Position numbers and translations under genes: made by a program. DNA of 64,000 bases from the NCBI GenBank assembly GCA_947247005.1, contig OX365952.1, forward strand, positions 49,332,722-49,396,721, written 5' to 3'. Shown here one piece after another: positions 22,716 to 33,900 of this stretch (its first letter is position 1; the number at the start of each line of letters is the position of its first letter). Source of the DNA: Spisula solida (lineage: Eukaryota > Mollusca > Bivalvia > Venerida > Mactridae). The notes beneath the pieces are model-generated. The model was not told the origin of the DNA, made no database searches, and saw only the letters and a program-made list of their open reading frames with translations.

Positions 22716-23048
22716 CTAATATGCCACTGGATAGACTGGTCTGATCGGCTTGATGGGTCTAATAGGGTAGACTGGTTTGATGGGTCTGATTGGCTTGATT
22801 GGTCTAACTGGATAGACTGGCTTGATGGGTCTGATCGGCTTGATGGGTCTAACTGGATAGACTGGCTTGATGGGTCTGATCGGCTTGATGGGTCTAATTG
22901 GATAGACTGGCTTGATGGGTCTGATCGGCTTGATGGGTCTAATTGGGTAGACTGGTTTGATCGGTTTAATTGGCAACACTGGCTTTATTGGTTTCACCGG
23001 CAAGATTGGTTTGACTGGTCCACAAGCTCTTCGGGTGCATACTGTTGG
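22716..23048 (-). CDS. Secreted repeat protein exon 4
   Basis: Opens with PTVCTRRACGPVKP, which supplies the last two cysteines of the module, then the X-Pro repeat to TAG at 22718-22716. Acceptor TCTTACAG. Confidence 0.72.
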   Translation of the reverse strand, partial: PTVCTRRACGPVKPILPVKPIKPVLPIKPIKPVYPIRPIKPIRPIKPVYPIRPIKPIRPIKPVYPVRPIKPIRPIKPVYPVRPIKPIRPIKPVYPIRPIKPIRPVYPVAY

Positions 23049-26029
23049 CTGTAAGAGAAATATATATCATTAACTCAGGTACCATTTAATCGTGCAATAT
23101 CAATGTCACCACTCATATATACATTTTATTTGTATTTGACTGTAAATGTAATCACTGAATAAACAGTTTTACTGCAGAGCGGTCAATGTAAATATCTACA
23201 CCAAAATGATACTTATAGATGCGACAGATAAATCTACGTGTCTTCTATAAATTGAACAGAGTGTATTTTTGTACATACATGTATGTACTATAGGTGTATT
23301 TCTATGTTATGCATGTTTATGTACTTATGAACCATAGAGTTTATACAGTTAATCCCCCCGTTTAGCTACCCAAGTTGGAAAACCTATATAGGTAAATCTT
23401 CAACTCATGTAGCTAAACAGGGGGATTTACTGTACAAACTCATGATTATAGTACATAAACATGCATAGCCTAGAAATACACCTATACCCAAACGTTGACA
23501 AGTATCAACACATTTCCCGTGCAGAATATTATGCAAATTTGATAAGATAAACTGATGAAAACACAAGGTCACATGTGACATTTTGTAAATAAACAAAGAT
23601 ATCGTCAAAATTGGTTACCTAAGCGCCAAACCCAACTTCAACGTTTGAGCTACATTACGCTTCTGTGTTAATTATAGGTGAATTTCCAACTTGGGTAGCT
23701 AAACGGGGGGTGGGATTAACTGTACCAACTCTATGGTTAAAGTACATAAACATGCATATCCTAGAAATACACCTATAATAGGAGAGATCGTGTTTGTATA
23801 CAGAGGCATTCACACCACCAGCTATAGGTGTATTTCTATGTTATGCATATTTATGTACTTTAACCATATAGTTTATACAGTTAATCCCCCCGTTTAGCTA
23901 CCCAAGTTGGAAATTTACCTATAGCTATTGGCCACAGTTTAGCAATTCAGGTCTTACAAAGTATGAATGAAATCGAGACATTTACATGTTTTTCTTGTCA
24001 CTTGCACCTGTGCTTGTTGACCTATCAGTTAGTTGAAACGTTTGTACTAAAGTTTCATTATATTACTGTAACAACAATATTACTTTTTTCAATAATACAA
24101 TGTATGTACGCACCTGTCCGAAAGTGCCGCATCTACATGTGTTGCATCCGTCATAGTAACTCTGTCCGGGAGACACAGGACGACCAACATAATCGTAACA
24201 GTATCCTGAAAAGTGAAAAAAATCATTTAAAATCAAGGGTACTAAAATTTTATGATCCTAATTGCCGAACTTTTTTTTCATTTTTGTTTAGGTGATTGGC
24301 ATACATATCTGCAATGTGTTTGGCTTCGTTTATTTTATCAATAGGGACAGGGAAGGCAGCATTGACCAGAAACAGCAGAGCGCGAAATACACGGAATGCA
24401 CGGAATGCACGAAAAGAACAAATTGCTATCTCTGCATGAAAGTCGCATGAATGCATTTATTATTATTGATTGTAAAAAGGCTTTTATTGTCGGACTTATT
24501 TACAATATACAGAAACATTACTTACTTTGTTTGATTGGATACTTTGGTCTCTTCGCGTACACTGAAATAATAAAAGAAGAAATATTGAAACATTGTATAC
24601 CACTCCATTTAAAATCTATCGTAGTGCATAGCAATACCCAGTAACATTACCCTGACCAGCAGTTACACGGTTCTAACTATGCTGGGCTCAAGTATGGTAG
24701 AACTATATATATATATACCAGGGCTGGTATTCACAAAGCATCTTAGTGGAAAACTTACTTTTTTTATTTACTTTTTATTTTTACTTAAGTTAAATATTTG
24801 TGCAGCTCATATTTCCCGCACATGTTTTCTTAGTGATTATTGTAGCTCTTTACACAATGCTTTAAAGTTTAAACCTATGAAAAAAATCATTAATCTTAAT
24901 TGTCATGTTTAGCTGACACAATTAAGGATTTTTTATGTTTTTAAGAAAATTCTACGTTTTGTACTAAGATGCTTTGTGAATACCAGCCCAGGGTACTGTT
25001 TTATCAAACCATTTACGAAAATTGTGAACTTACGATCAAAGTGAAAATCTTTATAACTCTTTAACAACTAATAAGTGCGGTAAAAGGAGCTAAATACTAA
25101 TATTGGATCAGTAAATAAACTCCTACTAACTATATTAGTTCCTAATTTGCAGTTGTTAAAGAATTATAAATACTAAAATTTGAACGTATACGTAGTTTTA
25201 CGATTTCCGTAAGTGCTTTGATAAAACAGTATACAGTACCATCACGGCTTTGATATGTCGCGGCCTGGGATAGACTATTACATGACCTAGCATTGTTGCA
25301 TTCTTTCTTTGTTTGGCACCTGTAAAAAGTACCTTCCCAATCAGAACAAAAAGATCAACTTTCCTACTTTCGAAGAAGAAGAAATCCCGGTCTGTAAGGT
25401 CGCGTGACTCATGTTAAAAATTAAATTTATATGAATAAATAACGTTACATGACACGAGCCATTTTATATTAATTTCTGTCGTTCAAATGTATTTAAGTTA
25501 AATTCTTAGTTTTTTTAAGACTTCCCTATTCAGTAAATATTTGGGTCAATAAGCTGGGAATTGTCTCAATTTCCCTGGAACCGCAACCTTTCCCATCTAA
25601 GCAAAGAAAATCTCTTAAACTCCAATCCGACAATGTTCAATGATATTTATTATTCATTTGAACAGAGACAAAGGTCATTGTTAGTCCCTTGTGTGATCTT
25701 TACGTACAATGCTTGGTTGTATTTAATTCAATTAATTTCAAATATAATTTAGTAATAATTATTTTTATAAGTATAATCAAGTAATTTTAACTAAACTGTT
25801 AGTGTACAAAAATCAACCAAAACCCTTTTCCGGACTGCCTAAAGTGTTGCATTTCATTTATCAAAAATATTATATCAAATGTTTCTTATACGTAAAAATA
25901 TATACAAAATTAACAAAGTGAATATATGAATAGCATATAATGAATCGACAATTATGGTAAATTACACTTACTTGCTTGGCTAAGTGCAACACATCCAAGT
26001 AGGACACACAGGATAACAGCGGAATTCAT
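22716..26029 (-). CDS. Secreted pacifastin-like domain protein with PIRPIKP repeat tail (4 exons, 172 aa)
   Basis: Exons 26029-25972, 24561-24526, 24205-24114 and 23048-22716 join in phase (1, 1, 0). The product starts with a signal peptide (MNSAVILCVLLGCVALSQA) and a short basic segment (YAKRPKYPIKQ). A six-cysteine module follows: C34, C52, C55, C57, C66, C71, in the pattern C-x17-CNTCRC-x3-G-x4-CT-x3-C. This matches the pacifastin light-chain signature except for a longer first loop; pacifastins are small serine-protease inhibitors. From residue 73 the tail is about five copies of a 16-residue unit of the form PIRPIKPIRPIKPVYP, encoded by a 48-bp minisatellite, ending PVAY. It is very basic and likely extended. 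Roles as an adhesive or shell-matrix protein, or as a proline-rich antimicrobial, are speculation. Confidence 0.7.
22725..22980. repeat. 48-bp coding minisatellite
   Basis: About five near-identical 48-bp units (GGCTTGATGGGTCTGAT-type on the plus strand) encode the 16-residue repeat on the minus strand. The complementary strand is also open, a side effect of the repeat. Confidence 0.9.
23290..23930. repeat. Nested palindrome cluster in an intron
   Basis: Several copies, in both orientations, of TACAGTTAATCCCCCCGTTT, GCTACCCAAGTTGGAAA and TATAGGTGTATTTCTATG. The central copy at 23344-23434 is itself a hairpin. It looks like the same foldback element inserted several times, within the last intron of the secreted repeat protein gene. 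Confidence 0.85.
24114..24205 (-). CDS. Secreted repeat protein exon 3 (Cys-rich)
   Basis: 92 nt, phase 1 in and 0 out; acceptor TTTTCAG and donor GTGCGT. Encodes YCYDYVGRPVSPGQ and YYDGCNTCRCGTFGQ. Confidence 0.72.
24526..24561 (-). CDS. Secreted repeat protein exon 2 (micro-exon)
   Basis: 36-nt exon between TTATTTCAG and GTAAGT, phase 1 on both sides. Encodes the basic stretch YAKRPKYPIKQ. Confidence 0.6.
24718..24992. repeat. MITE with perfect 29-bp inverted ends
   Basis: CCTGGGCTGGTATTCACAAA-type ends (GGGCTGGTATTCACAAAGCA / TGCTTTGTGAATACCAGCCC). AT-rich interior, no ORF of note. Lies in intron 1 of the secreted repeat protein gene. Confidence 0.9.
24993..25232. repeat. MITE with GTACTGTTTTATCAAA ends
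   Basis: Inverted ends GTACTGTTTTATCAAA and CTTTGATAAAACAGTAT with CTTACGAT / TTTACGAAAA inner blocks. It directly abuts the previous MITE. A second copy lies at 32607-32842. Confidence 0.85.
25972..26029 (-). CDS. Secreted repeat protein exon 1 (signal peptide)
   Basis: 58 nt from ATG to donor GTAAGT. Nineteen full codons encode a classic signal peptide ending SQA. Confidence 0.75.
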
Positions 26030-28859
26030 CTTGATTGCTTCTGTCTGGATTTTTAAGACGATAAGTAACAGTGCAAGTCGTCGTAATGATTTGTAATTCG
26101 TTTTCTCCCGTATTTATACTCAAATTTACGGAAAACCCAATTCATATTTCCTTGATTAGTGGTGTTTTTTTGTATAGACGTGGTTACAAATAAAAAATGA
26201 CGCGGTTTTGATTATTGACCAATGACGGAAGACAATGTAATGACTGTGGTCAACGTAAAACGTCATGCACTTATTGCCTCTTCGTTTTTTTTGGGGTAGT
26301 ATACTGCGCAACAATAAAGCGGAAACAGTGTCTGTTTGTGTACTTCGCTCAGTAGAGAATACTAAGTAAACCATTTGTGTAAATTCAAGTCATGTTATTT
26401 CTTAAAGTTTTAATATACTGTAGATAGCCGATTTTCCTTAGAATTAGGGATCTACATGTCACCATGTTAAGTATCACGTGCCTCCAGATTCTTCCAGCAA
26501 CTATGACCAAGGATATTAATACACGCATTGCGCTCCCTATAGTACTCGAGAGTTAAATGTTTAAAATAGCATTTTATTTTATAAGTGAAACTAGGTCTTT
26601 CGGCTTTTTGACAGCTGAAACTTAGACATTCATTTTCTCGTTTAGTTGTGTGTTGGGCGTTGACGGTGTCGTGTAATTATTAACTGTGTTGTTTTTATGT
26701 TTTCTGTGCTCGGCTGTTTCAGTTGAGTGCTGCCCCCCTTGTCCGATTTTTTACTATCTTTTTATACTCTGGTGCTGCAATGCTGCGGTAAACGGGCGTC
26801 ATGTTCATAATGCTCAACCGAATGACTACCCTTACTTAAATAAAGTTGAGTATCCAACCAATGTAAAACGTTAAACATGAAAATACTAGCTTTTATAAAA
26901 TGAATATAATTTTTATATCATACTATATGTACATGTTCGTCGCCAGAAACCGTTAGTAAAGTAAGTAATAAGTCAGTAAATGAACATACAGAAAGATATG
27001 AATTATATCTATTACATGTACAGTCATGTATTTTTCATGAATATTTGACGACAATGCCGATTTTCTTCCAAATGTGGAGAAGTTGCTGTTTTCTGGTGAA
27101 AAGATAAATTCGTACTGGTTAGGATACATTCCAGGAAAACTGGTTAGGTGAATCAACCGGACAAAAATATTGTTCAGAAAATGCGCTCAACCCGAAAACA
27201 TAAATATTTATTAAAACTCAGAGTATACTCTGTATATACAGTTGTCACCGTTATTGTTGTATGTTAATATACATTGTTGTAACGCTTCGGTACATTTTAT
27301 GTCGTTTACGTCAATAGACAACTTCACTAACGTATACAAAACGCTGTGTATGCGGTATACACCATAACTCCTTGTATTATCACTTCTTGATTGGCTTATT
27401 TGTTTGCTTAATTAATGCTGTCATAAAACGTCTGACTGGTGGTTTGTAACAGTTTATGAACACGTTACGCTGAGGTTGATTAAGTATACAGTATATCGCA
27501 ACAATAAAGGTGGCAGGGGATATACTGGGGTGAGGGGGGGGGGGGGGGGGTGAATATTTAGTGTAGAGCTTAATTCATGGGCACCAAAAAATAAATTGGT
27601 ATTTTAAAGACTCAATCCTGTATTTATTTTGTAAAAATAAGGTGTTTATTATTTTGAAAAATTATAGAAGCTAAATATCAGCTGGCTATGAAGGATTTGC
27701 TACTCTTTAAAATGATGGTTACCACCACTGGCGGAAGTGCAAACTTAGCGTCGTTAGAAACCGCGAAAAAGTTTGACAGTAAATAGCAAAAACTCCACTG
27801 GTATTCTTGCTGAAATAACCTTGCTCAGATATTATGTAAAATGGAGCCAAATATAGGATTGCATTAGCTTTAAAATACTGTGTATGCTGTGAAATTGGTC
27901 ACTTTTGTATTTTTTTACTAAACATTGGAGGGTTATTATCGTAACCAATATCAAGGACGAACCTAACCTGTCCGAATCTTGTATCGAACCCAGAAAAGCT
28001 AGCGAATTACATCGCGCCTACTGTACTACTAGTATATCGTCTCCTCGATAGCCTAATGATAGAGCGTCCGCTTTGAGTGCGGGAGGTCCCGGGTTCGACC
28101 CAAGGCCGATCCAAAGTAATTCCCTTGCTAGGCGCTCGACATATAAGGGAGTTTGGCTCCTCTTCTATCATACCCTCGTTGCGGTGGATAACACCAGGAT
28201 TGAGGTGTCGAGAGTGATTAATATAAGTTAGAAAAGAACTTGTTACACAATAGACCTAAAATAAATTAGTATAAACTATGATTGGGATATCGTGAGGCTT
28301 GCAATGCTTATAACAGAAGAACTGCTAAACACTATCAGAGACGATATATTCAAAATCAGTTGTGACAACATATACTAATCTTCGTCTCAAAACACCTTAA
28401 CTGTATAAGTATTCTCACCCCCTGTCATGTCCTGTTTATCTGTTTTTAATCAGCATACAGTAAAACTTTGTATTAGGACGAGTAAAGTGCTCGAGATAAC
28501 GATGTGCTCGTATCCAAAGCCTGTTGTACAGATGATCAGACGTGTGTTGGTTCAGATTCTACTATTCAAGCGTGTTTAAAGCAAAGGACGTTACGATACG
28601 TGTTTAATTCATAATCAGTAAAATATATCAATAAATAAGCCAGTATTTGTGTTTTCTCTCACCCGAAAGTGTGCAACACATGTTGGTTGAAGCACAAATA
28701 AATCAGCTACATAAATAGTATCTCAGCACAATAAGGTCATTGAAACCAACATGGTCGTAACTGAGTATAAATTCACATTCATTTTGTACATCCATCTTTA
28801 GCCACCTTTCATATGATCATTTCAGACAGAACGCACACATGTACATGTATAGCAATAAA
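26030..28859. other. Intergenic and 3' flank of the macro gene; repeats only
   Basis: Contains a dispersed block (26.70-26.74 kb, TTTTCTGTGCTCGGCTG, also near 52.49 kb), a G-run (27.53-27.55 kb), a SINE (28.04-28.24 kb) and a half Tigger-like element (28.46-28.52 kb). The part next to 28.86 kb must include the 3'UTR of the minus-strand macro gene. No other gene is supported. Confidence 0.6.
28041..28235 (+). repeat. tRNA-derived SINE
   Basis: A tRNA-like head with A-box (GATAGCCTAATGATAGAGCG) and B-box (GGGTTCGACCC) is followed by a body with AGGGAGTTTGGCTCCTCTTC and ATACCCTCGTTGCGG. A diverged copy of head and body lies on the minus strand at 62640-62835. Confidence 0.8.
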
Positions 28860-30984
28860 TCAATCAGCAACAGCTACTGTCACGTTAAAATCGCCTACAT
28901 TATGCGTTGTAACACTCTGTTTGCTTTGCCTGCTAGCTGTAGTTTTAGCAGACATTACACGCTCTTTGGTTACCTTAGCAACCAACACTTTCTCGTTCTC
29001 AGTCGTATCCTCTTCACCGTACATATCAGCCTCACTTATGTTATCCTTACCAACAGCCTCCCAAAACCTCTTTATCTTCTTTTTCTCTTTCTCTACCTCT
29101 TCACTATTTTCCATTTTACTTTCAGATTTATTGTCAACAATTTCTATTTGTAACTTTAACTGATCCCTTATCGTGACTTCGTCTGGTTTGGGAGGTCTTG
29201 CTACTCTGCGCCTGCTGTTATAGCGATCTAGGGCTGCCTCCGTCATTTTTGTCTCATTTTTCCACTCTATTATTTTCCTTTGTTGGTTTGGCTCCGGACT
29301 ATATCTTGGGGTCTTTGTGTAAGCCTGCACGTACTCAGCACGACCCTGTGTGTTGCTCCTTTTTATCTGATGCATATCACTAAATGTTACTGTTGGTTTG
29401 CCCTTATTTGAGTAGGAATTGGCATTCTTGACAGTTTTGTTGCCAGCTTCTGTTTTATTTCTCCTTATTATATTGCTACGGATGCTATCTTTATGTTTGT
29501 CTGCATTGTTATAATTTGAAGCAACTTCTTTATGACCGATTACATTGCGTTCTTCCAACTGACTAGGATCATGTTGTGTTGGCCGAGTGTTGCCTTCAGT
29601 ATTAGGCAAACTGTTTGTCATTAGAATCGGTGACTGCTTCGTTTCCGTGACACCACCGAGCATGTATTCCCCGTCACCTATCATGTCCGCTCCTTCTCTA
29701 CCTACACTGTTCTCACCAAACTGTTTCTGATCGTTTACCCTGTATCTTTCCTCCATTGATTTAGACATGCTTGGCAAGGTGGCTGGTTTCTCTGTCACCT
29801 CTTCTGACCGATGAGTGTGGTGTGCTGTTGGCAGAGTATGGTCTGTACCATGATGTTGGTGATGCGTATCAATAGGAACGTCTTCTAGTGCATTGTTGTC
29901 GACCTTTCTTCTTTCTTGTTCTCTCGCAAGATAGTCCATGTCCATCATGTACAAATCTTCCCTTTCATTATCAATCAAGTATCTCTCACTCTTTCTTCTC
30001 ATTGGTACTGGATGTGCTTGTCCTTCAGATTTGGAATGGACTAATCGTTCAGTTTTATACCCATTTCCACGTGCTTTATGAACTTTAACACGACCGTTAC
30101 CTTCATAGTCAGTCGGTTTGTGGTTTATACGATGTTCGTCATGGAATCTGAATCTTGTATCAATTTCACGCGCTGTGTTTTGTGGTATAGTATTTGTATC
30201 GTCATAGCCTCTATCATGATTTATATCTCGTTCTCGATCCTCTAACACTATGATTCGTTCTAGAACATTCCGCTTCTCTTCTTGTAACGACTCTAAGACG
30301 TTATCTGCATTTCCATTCTTCCAAATATCATCACTACTCTGCGACTTTCTTAATTTTCCCATTTCTTCTCTTTGGCTCATTTCTGAATATCTTCTTTTCT
30401 TGTAAAATAATGTCTTATATGATTCTGCTGGCGACTTTTGCAGAATGTAATCCGAAGATCGTTGGATAATTCGACGACTTGGCTTCTTTACAGATCGCTT
30501 TGTTTTTGCCAACTTTGACTCCTGTAGATAATCCTGTGCTTTCTTAATTACTTCACCCTTATCTTTTCTAGCTGTGTTTGGTTGCTTATTATCGTTATCA
30601 TCTCCACCCGTTTTCTGTTTCCATGCATCTTGAACGGAACGATTATGCTGTTGAAGAGTTTGTATTGACAGATATGGTACATTTCGTTTCAGCTTGTCAT
30701 TAACATCTATACGGTCATGTGAGATCTTTTCGGCTTGACTGGCTGTTTTATCGTCGTCCTTATCTATCGCTTTGTCTGTTACTCCAACACCACTATCTAA
30801 TACATCATCGCCTTTGTTCACGGCTTTTGTCTCATCTCTCAATGTATAAATAGTTTCTCCATCGATTGTCTTGCTTATTGAACTCTTTGCCGAACCTTTA
30901 CGCTGTAGATCTGCAGGTTTTCTTGTTTTTGCATTGTCTTTGCTTAATACGTCTTGTCTGGACGCTTCTTGTTCTGTCTCTACC
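28860..30984 (-). CDS. Macro gene exon 7 (disordered tail, stop)
   Basis: A single 2.1-kb exon, acceptor ATTTTAG, encoding 708 codons ending NVTVAVAD then stop. Highly charged, with a His patch (THHQHHGTDH) and many KR clusters (KKPSRRIIQR); it is predicted disordered, possibly nuclear. Long open length and biased codons argue that it is real. Confidence 0.85.
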
Positions 30985-33900
30985 CTAAAATATTAGAACA
31001 TCATGTCAATTATTGTACTATCTAGCTGTATCATGTAATCACATTGATTAAAGTACTTGTACACAACGTAATTTCTTATTCATACTGTGTGTTTGCACGC
31101 TTACTGTCAATTTGCACCAAATCACAACGAAATGAAGAAACAATAAATAAATCCAATAAAATTTGTTTATGCAACATTTAATGCACATAATGCACCATTG
31201 CCCCTTTTACAAACTTAGTTATATCAATCAGTCGACTATATCCGTGTTGCCAACTTCAATATAATTACATTATGGTCTATACCACACGAAAATACATATA
31301 AAGACCGTTAGTAATACATTGATTATGTCAATTTTATGACTTAATAAATTATACGTGCATCATTAATTGATTTCTATGAAACAATCTCCCAATCAAAATT
31401 CTAGTCATAAGTGAAATTCAGTATACTGACAAATTCGTTATAACGACATTTTGCTTGGGCACAAACAGTGTCGTTGTATCGAGATCTGACTGTATTATAA
31501 TTACCTTAATTTTGTATGAGCACGTGTACGCAAAGCCTGTGTTAGGAACTGAGTCATTATATGGTTGGTGTTAACTAAATGTAAATCCTTCAGCTTTAGA
31601 TTTGTGCCAATACCTAAACACATCTCAATTATGTTATCTACCAACTGTAAGCTGCAAGTTTCAACCTCGAATCTCTCTCGTAGGCTACCTGAAAACATAA
31701 TTCACACAATTCAAACCACAGGTAACTGTATCGTTGATAAATGATACAGTTACCAGTGATTCAAACTAGAAACTATATTTTTTTTTATTTTTGTGTGAAA
31801 TGGTTGCATTGCTAATATTTCCTGAAAGTATTATGTACTAATTAGGTACATAACATACATGTTACCTGGAACTTAGCATTAAACTGAATAATAAAGAAAC
31901 CTCCGCCAGTTACCTGACACCCAGTAAAATGGCACCTACACCTTGTCGGAAACCTTGTTTAAGACAAATAAGTAAACAAGTAGATAAGTGGTATTATTTG
32001 ATTTTGCTGGGAGAAATGTTTAAGATCCAAATATGCAACGTACTGACTGTCTTAAGTGTTTTACAATAAATGTATCTCAATAGGGGAGGTAACTCTGCTA
32101 GTTTCTCTAATCATTGAATTGAATAATGCCCCTTTGTGTCCGACACAAAATAGGTACAAAACGCAAAGCATAAACTTATGTAACCAGATCAGCAACTAAG
32201 ATATTCGCACCTTTCTCTATCGGGGCAATATCATTATTAATCAACGAATCAGAGTAACGCGAATGAGTTGTTTACTGTTTTATTCTGTGTTTACCTGTTC
32301 CTATAAGTGGCATCGCCAGCGATTTTATTCTGTGTTGATTTGCAGCGTAAAATACTTGTGTATTTATACTGTCTAGCCTGGAGATATTTTTCTGACTGGC
32401 GACGTGGATCGGTTGTGCTATGAGACTGTGTAACACATACCGCATGTCCAAATCCCCAGCGTCACATATCAACACTTCACCCTCAACCAAAGTTCGATTG
32501 CCTCTGAAAATGAGAAAAAAACATCAGTTGATATGCGGTCGTACGTTCGGGCGTTTCCGTTATTGTACGGAAATTGTAACGGAAACCCTTGAGTTATGAG
32601 ATGGCGGTACTGTTTTGTCAAAGCTCTTACGGAAATAATTAACTTACGATCATATTTAAATTATTTATAATTTGTTTTTTTATTTAATGTGTGTTAAATT
32701 GAGCTGTAATACTAATAATGATTCCGTTATTGATCTCTTACAAACCATATCAGTCACCAATTTGCAGTTGTTAAAGAATTACAGATAATTTAAATTTGAG
32801 CCTAACTTTAAGATTATCGTAAGGGCTTTGATAAAACTGTACCGGGGTCACTATATGACTTTGAACGCTTTATCTTCAAACCGTATACACATGTTCATGT
32901 ATTCAATCATACTGTCTGAATGAAGTACAAATGCTTCCTCGCACGATTCAAACCTCTAGCATTTAAATCCACTAGTCTATCATAAGTATGTGTTTCTTAA
33001 AAATACATGCACAAGTATATTTAAACAAACACTTGTGAATTGATAAAAGCTATTCAACTCGGATTATCGTACTGTTATATCAACGTAATATAAATCAGAT
33101 ATTTCAACGAACAAGGAAGTTAAATTCTTAAATTTTCAACGAATTCATGAAAGAGATCGATATTACAAAGCCATATATTGCGTTCGATACTTCAGACAAA
33201 TATTTCATGTTAAGACTATATTCGTACATACTGCACTTAAAAGGTGTTTTTGATATACACAAGTCGTGCATTGGAAACCGTGCTTAACAACGCGTAGCAT
33301 GTGGAGATAGATAAGCTGATTTGGTATGTTTCGTATACTTAATATTTATGTGATTTATTGTTAAACTGTTTTATTAAATGCATAAAAATTGACAGCGTAT
33401 AAACCTAATCACTGTATGACTTAATGGGGAACTATACAATTTAATTTGTATTACTTTTCGCGAGCAAAAACATCTGTGATTTCCGGTCTCTGTATGACTT
33501 ATTGGGAGACTATACCATTCAATGTGTATGACTTATTGCGATAACTGGAAGTTGACTCATTTATACACTGTGTAATTGGGTACTGGTTACGATACAGTAC
33601 AGGGAAACTGGTTCCAAAGGTGAAATCGGCCGCGGAATAAGCCCATATAACTGAGGAAAAGCTGAGGTACGACGTTTAACCCGAATACTGTTCAATACCT
33701 ATATCTTACACATTTATAGCACTCACGTTAAAACGTAAACAAAGTACTCTACTGATTAATAGCCTATACTTACATGGAATATGATAGGCCTACTGGTTTC
33801 AATGCAGTGTGGTATTCATGCGATATGTATTGAATGATCAATATTTCATAAATTTGGCTATACGTTTTGTATTTTGTTATCAGAGCGGTGCCTCTTTTGT

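Noticed and set aside
22707..23054. Plus-strand 115-residue DW/S-rich frame
   Set aside because: Complement of the coding minisatellite; the minus strand has the signal peptide, cysteine module and splice phases.
28041..28115. Functional tRNA gene
   Set aside because: The internal boxes are present, but the arms do not fold to a normal cloverleaf and a SINE body follows, shared with 62.7 kb.
28813..29163. Plus-strand frames opposite the macro tail exon
   Set aside because: Shadows of a 708-codon minus-strand exon that is in phase with the upstream macro exons.
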